Assembly: GCA_015680685.1 (NCBI GenBank)
Contig: MNCI01001382.1
Location: 1-62,000 of the forward strand
Source: Gnetum montanum
Taxonomy: Eukaryota > Streptophyta > Gnetopsida > Gnetales > Gnetaceae
DNA length: 62,000 nucleotides
Direction of reading: 5' to 3'
Within the stretch, counting starts at the first letter, position 1, and every line of letters starts with the position of its first letter. Positions 37,300 through 49,605 of the stretch are shown here, one piece after another. Under the pieces are notes generated by a model. That model did no database searches and was not told the origin of the DNA. It worked only from the letters and a program-made list of their open reading frames with translations. The position numbers and the translations under genes are program-made.

Positions 37300-39110
37300 T
37301 ATGCAGTTCAATGGAAACCAATGATCTCAATGTTCACAAAGGAAAATTATTTTTACACTAGGTTTACTAAGGGCTTGTACATAGAAAACCTTTGAACCTT
37401 GGATGGACCTCAGTATATGTCACAAAAATAAACCATGAAACATCTCGATACAATGGGATTTATAACATTCACAAATTTTTACATTGGGGATTAATGCCTA
37501 ACCAAACATCCAGGCCATGAAACAAGTTGTAGGCCTCAACCATGGCTAAAATACACCTCTAGTAGATCATCCTTAATTCATGGTAATTAGTACAATTACA
37601 TTCATTTTTTAGAACCCTAGACATTGCTACTGGAAAACCTCTTGATGCTAGGAGACGACTTGAAATAGTTGGAACAAATCACCTAAGTTTTTTTTACACT
37701 GGCTACATAGAAAAAATATGCTAGCCAATGTATTTATGAGGGAACTAGAGATAAAATACTTACATGAAGCCTTCAATGACCCTTCAAACTATCAAGCCCA
37801 ATTTAAAAGCCTAGCCAAAGCCTTCAATAGTCACAAAACACAAAAAATCATGTCACAAGGTATCAAAACTTGTTAGTCCTCCATTTTTACATTAGCATCA
37901 CATGATAAATACTATGGAAAGTGTATTTATATGTGGGAAGAACATAAAATACATAAATAAGACCTAAATGATCTTCAAAATTTTCAACCCTTACCTTGAA
38001 ACCTACCCGGAGCCTCCGATAGCCTTGAAACACTAATCAATAAGTCAAAAAGTGGTTGAAATTGATCAAACCTATAAAAATACATTAGAACTACAAAGGA
38101 AGTATGCTTGTTAGGGTATAAATCATCATAAAGATAAAGGACATGAATTCCACCAATCCAAATTGCCTCAAGATGCCACATTATAGTTACCAAACCTAGT
38201 CAGAGCCTTTGATAGCCATGGAAACTAAAAGATCAAGAAAAAAAGTGGTTAAAACTAGTAGATTCCTAAATTTTGCATTGGTGTTACAATAAAAATATGC
38301 TAGCCAATGTATTTATGAGGATGATGGAGATTAAATGAGTAAATAGAGCTACTGGTAATCTTTTCAATTATCAATCCTAGCCCTACACCCTAGCCATAGA
38401 TCCTAGTGACCTCGGAGGCCATGAAATTAGTTTGAATGAATACCAAAGTTTCCTAGACACCAAATTCCACATGAAATACACTAGGTACCTAGCAAAAATA
38501 CACAATCTAGTGTATTTTTTATTTGTATGGAAATTTGGACAAGCTTGGGATACTCCAAATTTCTCAAAATCCAACTAGATAAGCCTGGGACCCTAGAGCC
38601 TAAAGCCAACTATAGTTTGACCTTAGGTAGGCATGAAAATTTTCACTTTGCTCATTTTTACACTAAGGTGATGGAAAAAATATAGTTTTCAATGTGTTTT
38701 TCCCCATGAAAACTCCAAAATGAACTTTTGTTAACTCATTTGAACTTCAAAATAGTCATTTTTCAATGGTGAGATCCCTACACTACTTTGGAAGCTTGAT
38801 GAAGCCAAAATCCGAAGTTTAGCACATCATGGAATAATTGCTTCCATAAAAATACACTGAGGCCTAGGAAAAATATGCTTGCTAGTGTATTTTATAGGCC
38901 TTGGTAGCTTAGAATGACTTTGACATGTTAAATCAACCTCAAAATTGGCTCATTCTCTATCCTCAATCATTGTATTGACAATCCACGGCTTCGAAGTCCA
39001 AAAAAATAGTTAAGACAAACCCCCATAATTAAATTCCATGAAACATATGCTAATACCACATAGAAAATATGCTAGCCATCATATTTTCTACTAGTGCCAA
39101 TGTAAAAATA
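37300..39110. repeat. Satellite array with word AAATATGCTAG / CTAGTGTATTT, period 193 bp
   Basis: Monomers carry TATGCTAGCCAATGTATTTA or CTAG-TGTATTTT pairs. The GTATTTAT half was read at 37730, 37923, 38116, 38309, 38512, 38694, 38887 and 39080: five of seven steps are exactly 193. The body between words has phrases such as CAAACCTAGTCAGAGCCTTTG near 38193 and GAAACCTACCCGGAGCCTCC near 37998. It precedes the unit-3 RT. Confidence 0.85.
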
Positions 39111-39199
39111 ACAAAATACCTTATTCCAACCTTCAAACAAGCTCTAAACGACCACTTCGACTACTTAAATTCTACCACGTGCCCTAGAACTTCCCACCA

Positions 39200-39755
39200 T
39201 GGCTTGCTAAGGCCTAAAACATGAAAAATATTATCATGATTGATCATGTTTTACCATGTTTGATCATATGTGACCCAACCTTGCCTTTTTTTTACCTTAT
39301 TTCACTATCTTTTAACTTTACTTGACCTTATTTCACATTGTCTTCATATCATTTATATATCATTTAGTGCCATTTGATCTTATTTTTTATCATTTTTACA
39401 TCATTTGGCCTTTTTTGATTATTTAGCATTGTTTCGAATTTAATAGAGTTGACTTGATATCATTTGATGTCAATAAGGCCTTATTTAACCCTATTTGAAA
39501 CCATTTTATGTGGTTTTGACCATCATTTAACCTTCATTTAATCTTGTCCTACATAATTTAGCCTTTGTTTCATTTTGTTTTACCTAAATCTACTCCTTGT
39601 AACCTCCATTAACCATGTTTTGATCTTGTTTGACATTGATTTTATTTGTTTTGACCTATATATGCTTTATTAATAGTGTATTTTACATTGTTTTAACATT
39701 GTTTAATTATTATATCACATAGGTGCCACTTAATATGCTTATGGTTGATGTATAG
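39200..39755 (+). promoter_or_regulatory. T-rich tract ending in a putative 3' splice acceptor (unit 3)
   Basis: Starts with one copy of the CATGGCTTGCTAAGGCCTAA unit at 39198. It then becomes a degenerate run of TTATTTGAC and ATCATTT phrases and ends GCTTATGGTTGATGTATAG at 39755. Pol continues as TGT TGG AGT ATG. Same position and form as 13108, 31988 and 53249. Non-coding. Confidence 0.45.
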
Positions 39756-42225
39756 TGTTGGAGTATGGACACTTGGGCACAATTTAGCTTACCTATGATC
39801 CTAAGTGAACCTCATGGTAATGTTGAATGATTCATTAACCTTTATTACTTAGATCTTAAGCCTACAAGCTTGGTTGCCCACATAGCCTCTATAGAAAAGC
39901 CTCTCGAATGGCCTGAACACCTAGTAAAACCCTTGATCTTAAAGCGGGTGACATTATTGAAGACTCTCTAGTTGATGTTCTAGTCACAACACACAATTGT
40001 AAGGATTAAACACTAAGATTAAGTTCCACACTTAAAGCATAATATGCCCAAGACATCACCAAGGCACTTCAAACTAATATTAAGGTCTATTCTTGGTTAC
40101 ATGACGATATGTCAGGTATCAATCCATGTTTAGTTCAGCACAACATTATACCTGATCCTAGTATTAAATCAGTTAAGCAAAAAGTTTCATAAAATTAGAC
40201 CAGATCTAGCCTTGCTAATTTATGATAAGATCATAAAACTTTGCTAAGTTGGTTTCATTTGAGTTGTCTACTAGTTAGATTGGATGCATAACATAGTGGT
40301 AGTTCCTAAGAAAAATGGGAATTACATATTTGCATTAATTTTTAAGACCTAAGTAAGGTAATTATTAATATGATTTTTTGTTACCTTGTATTAACCAACT
40401 CATTGATACTATGGTTGGACATGTCTTATTCTTCTTCAAGGATGGGTTCTTGGGTTACAACCAAGTTAGGATCAACACAAAGCATTAGTTATAAATGACC
40501 TTTATGACCTCTTGGGAAACCTTTGGTTACATCATGATGTCATTCAATCTAAAGAATGTGGGAATAACCTATCAATAAGCTATGACTTACATATTTAGTG
40601 ACTACATGCTAGGGTTACTTAATAATTACATGGATGACATAGGAGTCAAATCTAAAGTAGCTACTAACTATGCACATGAATTTGACATAGTACTTTCACA
40701 GTGGTTCAAATATGAAATTAGGATAAATCCTAAGATGCTTGATTTCATAATGTCTAAATTAGGGACATGCATCGATCCTAATAAGGCTAAGGCCATAACC
40801 AACTTGGTAGTACCTACTAACCTTAAGGAGCTAGTAGATTACAAAGTAGATTTCAGTTTATTCTTAAGTTCATCTCTAACTTTATGGATAATCTACAACC
40901 CATGCAACACTTACTTAAGAAAAGAGTTCACTATGAGTGGACATGCCATTGCCAAGAAGCCTTCGATAACCTTAACAAAGAGTTGGCTCAACTACCCACA
41001 ATTTATCCACCACAAAAGAATAAATCCTTTTACATCTACCTTGTAATCTCTAACACATCCATTGTCTTTCTACTCTATCAAAAATGAGATGATGGATAAG
41101 AGTTACCTAATTACTACTTGATCCATGCATTAATAGCCTATGAGACCTGATACACAAAGCTTGAGAAGTATTGTCTAGCCTTGGTCTCTCCTTGAAGAAG
41201 TGGAGATACTACCTCTTTATGAGTCAACCCAACATCATATGCAAGGATAACCTATTAAAAGACATAATGACTAACATCTATGAAAGTAGGTGAATATCAT
41301 GATGGAAGGCCATAACAGTTGAGTTTAACTTCCATTACCTCTTTCAATTTTTAACCAAAGGCCAAGCTATAGCTAAACAACTCACAGTTTTCCTAGTTGA
41401 AGATCATGCAACTAGTGATCCTAAGTTTCTTGATGAGCATGTTGCCATTGTTAATGATGTACCTTAGGGTTATGAGGTCATCATGCACTTTGATAGAGCC
41501 TCAATTGCCCATGGGGCCAATGTTGTTGCCATCTTAACATCACCTTCTAGTATAATCCAACCTTTCTCTTATTGTTTCCATTTTCCATGTACCAACAATG
41601 TGGTAGAGTATGAAGGATTAATCAAAGAAATGATGGTAGCTCATACCTAAGGAATCAAATGGTTGATTATAAAAGGTAATTCTCAACTTGTGGTTAACCA
41701 AGTAACTAAGATTTATGCATGTAAAGCCAAACATTTATAACCTTCCTATGACCTACCTACCAAACTGATGCAACAATTTATAGACATTGATATCCAACAT
41801 ATACCCCCAAACTGAGAATACCTTAGCTAATGTCATTACAACCATAGCCCTAAGTATGATGCCATATGTGTTTAGAAAGTTACCTTTATTAACCATGATC
41901 TTTTCTCTTTCCATCATGTAGAACATTGAATTCATCCTCTTAGTCATTATTGACACCACTCTTCAAAAAGAGTCATATGACAATATCAACTTTTACCTAA
42001 TGCATGGTGAATCTCAACAGAACATGACTAATTCTCAAAAGGACACTATACATAAAAGATAAAAATAGTATGTCATCATAGCTAATAAAACATTATGTTG
42101 AAGGTCCTATGTTGACATATTATTAGTGTGCTTAGGAAAAACCAAATCTAACACAATCCTTAAGAAATTTCACAAAGGTATATGTGCAGGACATATAGGA
42201 CCTAGAGCCATGGCTACAAAGATTA
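39756..42225 (+). pseudogene. pol: Tat-lineage pol broken in integrase (unit 3)
   Basis: Begins MDTWAQFSLPM at 39765 with the shared extension (IEKPLEWPEHLVK near 39890). RT follows with FKDGFLGYNQVRIN (about 40435-40475), TFMTSWETFGY and an intact YMDD catalytic motif at 40627-40638. Then come RNase H (FYIYLVISNTSIVFLLYQK, 41025-41085) and the second RNase H (GYEVIMHFDRASIAHGANVV near 41470-41530, VVEYEGLIKEMMVAH near 41610, IIKGNSQLVVNQ near 41670). After an integrase zinc-region start (GHIGPRAMATKIR, 42190-42230) the sequence jumps into gag/protease of the next unit. The integrase core, 3' UTR and LTR are missing. Several frameshifts and TAG/TAA stops. Confidence 0.8.
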
Positions 42226-42235
42226 GAGGACTACC

Positions 42236-43745
42236 ATGAAGATATACAAGGATCCTCTTAACACTCATAATAATAAATTGAATATAGCCACTTTGAATGT
42301 CCATGATAAGCCTAAAACTACTATAGAACTATTTGTGGTTCAGGCACCTCCTCATAATGAACATACTTCTACTAGTTATGAAACTCTATTTGTTATAAGT
42401 ATACTACCTCCTATGATCCCCAAAGAATGTTGTTCATTAGATAGTCTCGTCCCTTAACTAATAAAATTGTAGCCCTAGTTGACTAGCATCCTCTTCTAGT
42501 GGCTAATGCCTCAATATCTTCCCAACCAAACAAAAAAAATCATCCTTAAAATAAGGTAATAAGCTAGATTCTAAGCCTAAGACTAAGGATACCAATCAAT
42601 CAAAAATCTAGAAGGCAGTAGATTGACTGAAGCCTACTCTAGCTTTGGTCATACCCATGGAATCCAAAATAAAAATTCCATCTACAAGCCAACCTAGTGA
42701 TGAAATCCATAAAAAAGATAAGGAAAAAGGGCCAAAATAACAAATGTTAAAATATGAGATTAAAATTCTAGGTAGAATAGAATAGATCAAAGCCAACAAA
42801 ACTAATAAGATATCCAAAAATGATAAGGACTTCCTCACTACCATGGAGAAGTTTAAGCTCTTACTAAAATAGAAGAATACTTCTCTAAGCTTGTACAACT
42901 TGATTATAACCTTCCCTTTTCATCAAGAAGCCTTGGTTAAGATTTTAAATTCAATTCCTATCAATGAGGATATCCTAGCTAGTGAAGAGTCCATCCATCC
43001 AGTGATCATACCATCCTCACCCAAGGAAGAAATGAAGCAAATTTTATTTATGATAGTGAGGTGACAATCAACCCTCAGAGTGATGAGGTATTGATAGCTC
43101 CCCTCTTCATAATGATTAGAGTTGGATAGTACAATATTCACCATGTGCATGTTGATGATGGAGAAACAATAAATGTAATCCCCTTTTTAATCATAGAATG
43201 CCTAGGCTTTGTTGAGTACATTTTGAATACCTCTACCTCCCTACATAAATAATTTAATGAATCACATGTAGTGGTGAGAGGATCAATTTCATTGGACATT
43301 GTGACTGGGGAATAATTCTCCACATCCATTGATTTCTTTATGATGGAAGAAACACCAAGATTCAACCTAATCCTAGGAAGATCCTGGTTGGGCAAGTTAT
43401 GAATAATTTCTTTTTGAATCCATCAAGAAATTCATCTACCTAATGAGGAAGGTAAAATTATAATCCATGGAGATAGTGTAGTCCTATTTTCTATTAACAA
43501 TTTTGACGTTAAGAAGGATTTGAGCTAGAGTTTCAAGAGAAAATTTCTATGGTTAAAAACAAAATCAATAATCATAATAGAACCAACCAAGCCAAAACCA
43601 ATAACATTGGGGCCATAATGAATTTTGGGAAGAGCTTCCATTTAGTATTGTAAGTGAAGGGAATGAGGAGTATAAGATCATCAAACAAAAACTATACAAA
43701 TTCCCTAATCTCTCAAAGATTAGAAAATAGTTGAACATCTTGCCC
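42236..43745 (+). pseudogene. Gag C-terminus and aspartic protease (unit 4)
   Basis: The segment following the broken integrase reads KDPLNTHNNKLNIATLNV (compare LNKPNSHNTNKNFYTIASF near 19410), a Pro-rich linker, then Lys-rich sequence. Next comes the pre-protease segment SLSLYNLIITFPFHQEALVK (42878-42937). The protease has HVDDGETINVIPFLIIECL (43145-43201) with the catalytic DDG intact, GSISLDIVTGE, FNLILGRSWL (43356-43385) and HQEIHLPNEEGKIIIHGD. The tail with EGNEEYKIIKQKLYKFPNL ends near 43745. Frame changes occur near 42460, 43070 and 43400. The zinc knuckle is not present. Confidence 0.75.
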
Positions 43746-44238
43746 ATTTTCTATGTCTTGTACATATTGTATGGTCATATAACTGGTAGCCTTATTTGTA
43801 GTTTTTATTTACATTTTCATGTTTACATATAGCATATGTGTGGTCATTTTTATTTACATGTTTACAAATTTACTTCATTAAATCATGTTGGCCAATTTTC
43901 CATATAGCCTTACTTTACATTTTCATATCAATTTATAGCATATGTTTATTCTTTACATTTACAACAGAATCATAAAATAAAATATTAAATAATATTAAAT
44001 ATTAAAACTAAATAACAAATATAAAATATTTAAAAAATAAAAAATTAATACTAAAACTATAGCCATAGTCACACTGTGTAACAATAACAAAAAAGAAATG
44101 TTAAATAGCCATACTTCCAATGTGCAACAAATAATAAAAAAATATTAATACATAGTCTCTATGACTATAATACCCAAATGAAAAAAACTAAGCCATAACA
44201 AAAATAACAAAGTATAATAAGTCCATTAGTGATCAAAA
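43746..44238. other. AT-rich spacer, no gene and no satellite
   Basis: Short T-rich, then A-rich stretch between protease (plus) and the end of the antisense ORF (minus). It holds ATAGCCATAGTCACACTGTG near 44060, matching 3738. This shows that the normal distance between protease and aORF can be about 0.5 kb. Confidence 0.55.
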
Positions 44239-47200
44239 CTAAGCCATATGGGAAGGAGAAGGATCATCATCAACATCATCACCAATGTCATCATTACCAT
44301 CACTTGGGGCCTATAGACAACAAAACATCTAAACAATTAGTGACCATGATGACTAAAGAACATAACTATAAAACAATAAAACATGGGATGACCATGATAA
44401 CCAAAATTTACAACTAAAAACTTAAAATATATATTTTCAAATCTCATGGGATTCAAAAGTAATATCTTCAAGAGTGAATTTATGGAGGTCAATTTCCAAC
44501 ATATGAAGAATCTATTCTTTAGTCATGTTTGCTCAATCAATTTCTCCTAGATACACTCCTACCAAGATTTTTCTCCTATATATATCTATCCACTTAGGAA
44601 GAGTATGGAAAAAGGTAGCTATGGAAGTTTCCCCAGATGTTGTAGTGATATGAAAAATACAAGAATCAACAACCATCACTAATTCCTTGAACATGCTAAA
44701 GATGTCCTCTGCATCTATCTCCTATTTAAACAACTCATATTTCCATTGTTTCATGGTTGCATCATGTCATGATTTTAGGTAGTTCTCCTTTTCTACCTTA
44801 TATAATCACTCGTGAGTCTTTTACTTCTTTTTCCATTCTAACACACAAGCATAATAATCCATCCAATCTCAAGTCTTATGAACCAATAGCTCCAGCTACA
44901 TGTCCTTCTCCATGTTGCTCTTAGATAGAGAAACCTTAACTTTGGATGGTGTTCCAATAACATGACCACTTGATCTCCTTCATGAAATAGGAATCTGTAT
45001 TGGCCACATTGGCCTCTATGAACTCCTTATGATCTCAAAGAATCCTTTCTCTTTTGATAGCTCCTTGACCTACTTTTCGAAAGCCATAATCTGCTCTTGC
45101 AAAAGTTCATTTGAGTGTTGGAACTCCCAAGATGTCTTTCCACATGATATAGGACATTTTTTAGTTCCTTTATATAATTACCATGGAACATTGTTTACAT
45201 CTAATGGTAGCTTACACATCCCATAAAATTCAGTGTCTTGCATAAGATTTCAACTAACTTAAGACACTACCATAACCAAAAACATAAGAAATATAAAAAC
45301 AACTAACAATATTTTAAAACTACTAAAATTATAACAAATATGTAGCCATAAAACATGAAAACACATAAAAATATAAAAAAAAGTGTAAAAAAAAATATTC
45401 TAACTTCCATTACCAACATCAAGAGCCATCTGCTGTAATCTATTAAACATATCATCTACCATTACCGACATGAATTCCATCTTGTTTAGAACCTCCACCC
45501 AAGGCCTAGAATGGAATGTAGATATTGATGCTTTTAGAGGAGGATCATGCACTACAATAACTATAATAATCAACATAATTTATAACAAGTAAATAGACAA
45601 TTTAAAACAAATGTATGAACAACATCAATATTTACAAGAAAGATCNCAATTTAAAACAAATGTATGAACAACATCAATATTTACAAGAAAGATCATGAGA
45701 CAAGTTCATTGGATGATTGCCTTCTGAAGACAAATAGCCTAAGATGGAATCTATGATAACTAGTGCATCATGGAATGCCCTTTTCTCTTCTTTCTTACAT
45801 TGTTGTTCCTCATCCATAGTAGCCTAGGTATATAATTCCTTTTTTCTCCCTATAATAAATCAAAGTAAAAAAAAATAGAACAAGTTAATAAATAATTTTA
45901 GAAATAAAAATACAACCAAATAAAATAATACAAAAACTAAAAATATAAAAAATATATACATACCTCCAATAGACTGGTTGACCTTGTTAAACTTAATGGC
46001 CAACTTCTTATGTGATGGTTGGCTAATAATGAGAATGTTTTCTTCAACTTGAGGCCTCTTCATCTTTTCTTTAGTGGTGTCTTCTACTTCTATGTGTATC
46101 ATTTTGGCCTATTTTACATTACCATGTGTAGCATGGGGCTCTATCCCCATGTTGTTAGAAAGAAAACATGTACATCACTAACATTATTAGTGGTAATACA
46201 TACCAATTCACCCACATCCTCCAATGGTAAATCTTCAACACACATCACTTGAATGATGTACTTAGTGTAAGGCTTAGATAGTTAGAAGGCATCATTTGAC
46301 ATCCACTTTCATTTCTCCTAATCATCAAGAACTCCATGAAAATTCTAAGATAAACACCAAAGAATGTAATGTGCACATGGTATAGTGAATTAAGATTATT
46401 ATAGAGTTTTCAAATTTTTTCCTTTAGAACAATGAGCAAGAAGGTAGTCTAATCAAACCTACTATCATTAGTCAAAATCTTTTTCATAGTCTAGGCTTGT
46501 TAAATCCCTATGGTTATCTTCTATGATAGTAGCATAGGAAAGGATATAGCATGGAAAAGAAGGTAATTCCTATTTACCTCCTCAACATCACACCTAATGA
46601 AATATAATGTAGCTCTAGAAGATGATTTGAGCTAGGTGTCCATTTCCTCTCTATGGCCTACATCTTTTCCTATTGTAATAGTCACCTTGATACTACTAGA
46701 AGGTATGTCTAAAAGATCACTAAACATGAGCTTATTAATGCTTAAAACAATGGGAAAGCCATGAATACAAGTGAAAAATTTGATGGCTCTCTCATTAAAA
46801 GACTTAATCATGTTATACATCTCGACATATGATATGAATGGACTAGGTAGCATAAACAAGTCAAACAAACCTATACTAGTGATCCTCTATTATATATTGG
46901 TAGGAGCTTTGTTTGTCACCATCCTTGTTCTTAATCTACTTAATCCAATTTAAGAAGAATCTTCTTCTCAATAACGTAAATTTATCATAGTAATTGTAGA
47001 CTCATGCATGAAATTTGTAATACAACATAGTTAGCCTATTAGACTTGTTACATCATAGAGAATCAATAAAATGATAAAAAACTATAAAAAATAAAAAACT
47101 AAAAAATAATAAAAAGAAAAAATGCTAAAAATGTTGGCCATGCTTGAACAATTTTCATTCACAAAGCTTATGCAAAGCCAAAAACTTAAGCTGAACTTAT

Positions 47201-47980
47201 GAAGTCCTTATAAGTCTTGTAGAGTCCAAAATTCATGTGCACAATTAGTAGCTACACACTTTTGGTATACGTGAGAATACTCCATAAGCTACCTACCAAA
47301 CTCTGCATTGACCTAGTTAAAAACTCTTACTTTTATGACTTCACCTTACTTAAACCCCTCCATAGTAGTGTGGGCCATAAATAGGATTTGGAAATTTTTC
47401 ACCAACCCCTCACTCTATACCCTAAAAGTATAAAACTTAAGCATGAAAATGTTTAGAAAAAATAACATTGAAACCAAAAATTAAAAAAATTTCAATTTAA
47501 AATTAAGCTTATGCTTCTAGTAGGTAGAAAGTCCTAGGAAAATTCCAGAATATAGTGTTTATTCTATGAACTAGCATCAAGGTGTTATTGAAACTGTATT
47601 ACGAGTAAATTGGCATCTTCTAGATTTGTGATAATCTTTTAACTTCCATGGAATATGATATTCTTTTTCACTCTATTTCTCTTTGTGTTTTATGATCATC
47701 CATCATGAACTAAAAAATGTAGTTACAAAACCCTGCCACAAGAGTCTTTGTTATTATAGCTACAAGATCTACAACCAAGTGTGACCACACAATCACTATA
47801 ATGTTGGAGTAAGTACATCAAGAACACTCTAGCACTGGGCCTAAACCACAATGAAGTAGAATTGTCAATGTTCATATCAAGATTCAAGCTATTTTGGGTA
47901 GCCATCCAAGTGCAACATAAAATACCCACTAACTTCACAATGACCAAGATTGGTTTTAGAAATACCTTGTACATAGCCAA
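44239..47980 (-). pseudogene. Antisense ORF (aORF), unit 4
   Basis: Second long copy of the unrecognised antisense gene. From 47980: FLKPILVIVKLVGILCCTW and LWFRPSARVFLMYLLQ; then FNQVNAEFGRQLMEYSHVYQK (about 47340-47270), equivalent to QLRGDFNEYASRFNLVYKK of unit 2; MLPSPFISYVEMYNMIKSF (46850-46790); MDEEQQCKKEEKRAFHDAL (about 45820-45765); KASISTFHSRPWVEVLNKME (45525-45466), equivalent to KASTSMFHMKPWVEVLNKIE in unit 1. It ends in an acidic tail, NDDIGDDVDDDPSPSHMA, before TAG at 44239-44241. The two long copies agree in order, length (about 1.2 kb of readable codons over 3.7 kb) and tail. Contains the ambiguous base at 45646. Confidence 0.65.
45598..45694. other. Exact 48-bp duplication around a single N (probable assembly seam)
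   Basis: 45598-45645 and 45647-45694 are identical 48-mers (both begin CAATTTAAAACAAATG and end AAGAAAGATC) separated by one N at 45646. This is the only ambiguous base in the window. The pattern is what an unmerged contig overlap looks like. Confidence 0.9.
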
Positions 47981-49600
47981 GTCACATGGCCATTAGATCA
48001 TAAAGACCATAGAAACATTAAAACAAAAATTAACAAAATTTAAATAAAAGTACATCTAGAATAATAGTGTTGGAATTGAGAAAAAAATACAAATAATAAT
48101 AATAATAACCAAGTCCACTAGCATAATTGCCATTCCAATGCAAACTAAAATTTAGCCTTAAATACTAAATTTGACATCTTGGTACACATTCAACATAGGA
48201 AAAATCTAGTTTGACATTTTCATAATCCTTTGATATGAAAATAGATTAATTTAGCCTTGTAGAAAACTAGTTTCATATTTTTAACAAATAGTTGACATGT
48301 AACACCTTAAAACAAGCATTTCCACAAATAGTAGATATATAATGAAGTTCTTCACAAAATAAGAAAATAAAACTAATAGTTTTGGGGCATGGTAGATGGT
48401 ATTTTTAAAAATTTAGTGGCAAGAAACCCAAAAAATCTAAAACACTAGGAATATGGGAAAAGTGAAAATAAGAAATATAGGATTTCATGGCTCTCACAAC
48501 CCACACGTTGTCATACCTTCCCATGAAAAAACCCTAGGATCCATCATACATTGTGTTATCAAGCCTAACAAGTGTCATGCTAGCCACAAAACTAGAAAAA
48601 TTTCAAAATCATCAAAACCTAAGCCCAAACACCCAATGCATTCAATACTAGTCATAAACACCATAAAACTTTGTAATCAAGAACCATGATTGACCAACAC
48701 ATATCCCAAGGCTAGGAAAAATCTTAGAATTTTTTGTAAAATTATTTTCAATTAAAATTTCAAAGAAAATTCTCCTAACAACCCAAATTCACCATCAACA
48801 TTGTAGTTACAAGTGTATAAAAACCTAGAATTTCATCAAATTTTCATAATAAACCCTAGTTTGCAATAAATTGACTACAGAAAAAACTTGGAAAAATTGT
48901 AAAAAATCAAAAGTTCATCCAAGATAATCTTACACTATATCTACCATCCCTATTAATCCTAGGCACTAATCATATGTGATCAAAAAATTACGATTGCTAC
49001 TATTTTTTCCACAAAAAAGTATAAAAAATCTTAGAAACCATGACTAGAATGCTGCAACAAGTTGAGATAAAATCAAGATCTTTATAGAAAAAAATATAAA
49101 AGATTCAAATTCAAATTCAAGATAGCAAAAATACCTCAAATAATAATTCTATGCAATTAGACATAAGAAATCTATCCATACATAAACTAGAAAAAATGAT
49201 AAAATTTAACTAAAATTGGCAAAATGGGAGCATAAATGCTATGTATAGGTATAAGAAAATATTGAAATCTCAACCACAAGATTCAAAAAAATCCAATTCT
49301 GATTTGTAACATGATCAAAAGCCTATATCTTAAATTTGATGTAGTCAAAATGCAAAATTTCAACCAAAGTGAGCCTAGAGGTAGAAAAATGTTTCTACAA
49401 TTTCATCAAAGTAAGAAAAATACAAGGAAACTTAGTACCTAGAATCCATTGAGAAAGATCCTTCTCCTATAGATTGAACTAGAATCCTAGATGATTTGTA
49501 CTACCTCTTCTACATCATCTAATACTAGGTTTCGACTAGTCGATCTAACCTTTTTCACCATGATTTTTGAAACCTCAAAGTTCTACCCTAATTCTTGTAG
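47981..49600. other. AT-rich spacer without a gene (unit 4)
   Basis: A-rich sequence comparable with the spacers of the other units. It has an AAT microsatellite near 48091. The ORF at 48453-48689 is Lys/His/Ser-rich low-complexity and is not accepted. Confidence 0.45.
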
Positions 49601-49605
49601 AAAGA

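Noticed and set aside
48453-48689. 78-codon plus-strand ORF
   Set aside because: Low-complexity Lys/Ser/His sequence in an AT-rich spacer, no counterpart in the other units.
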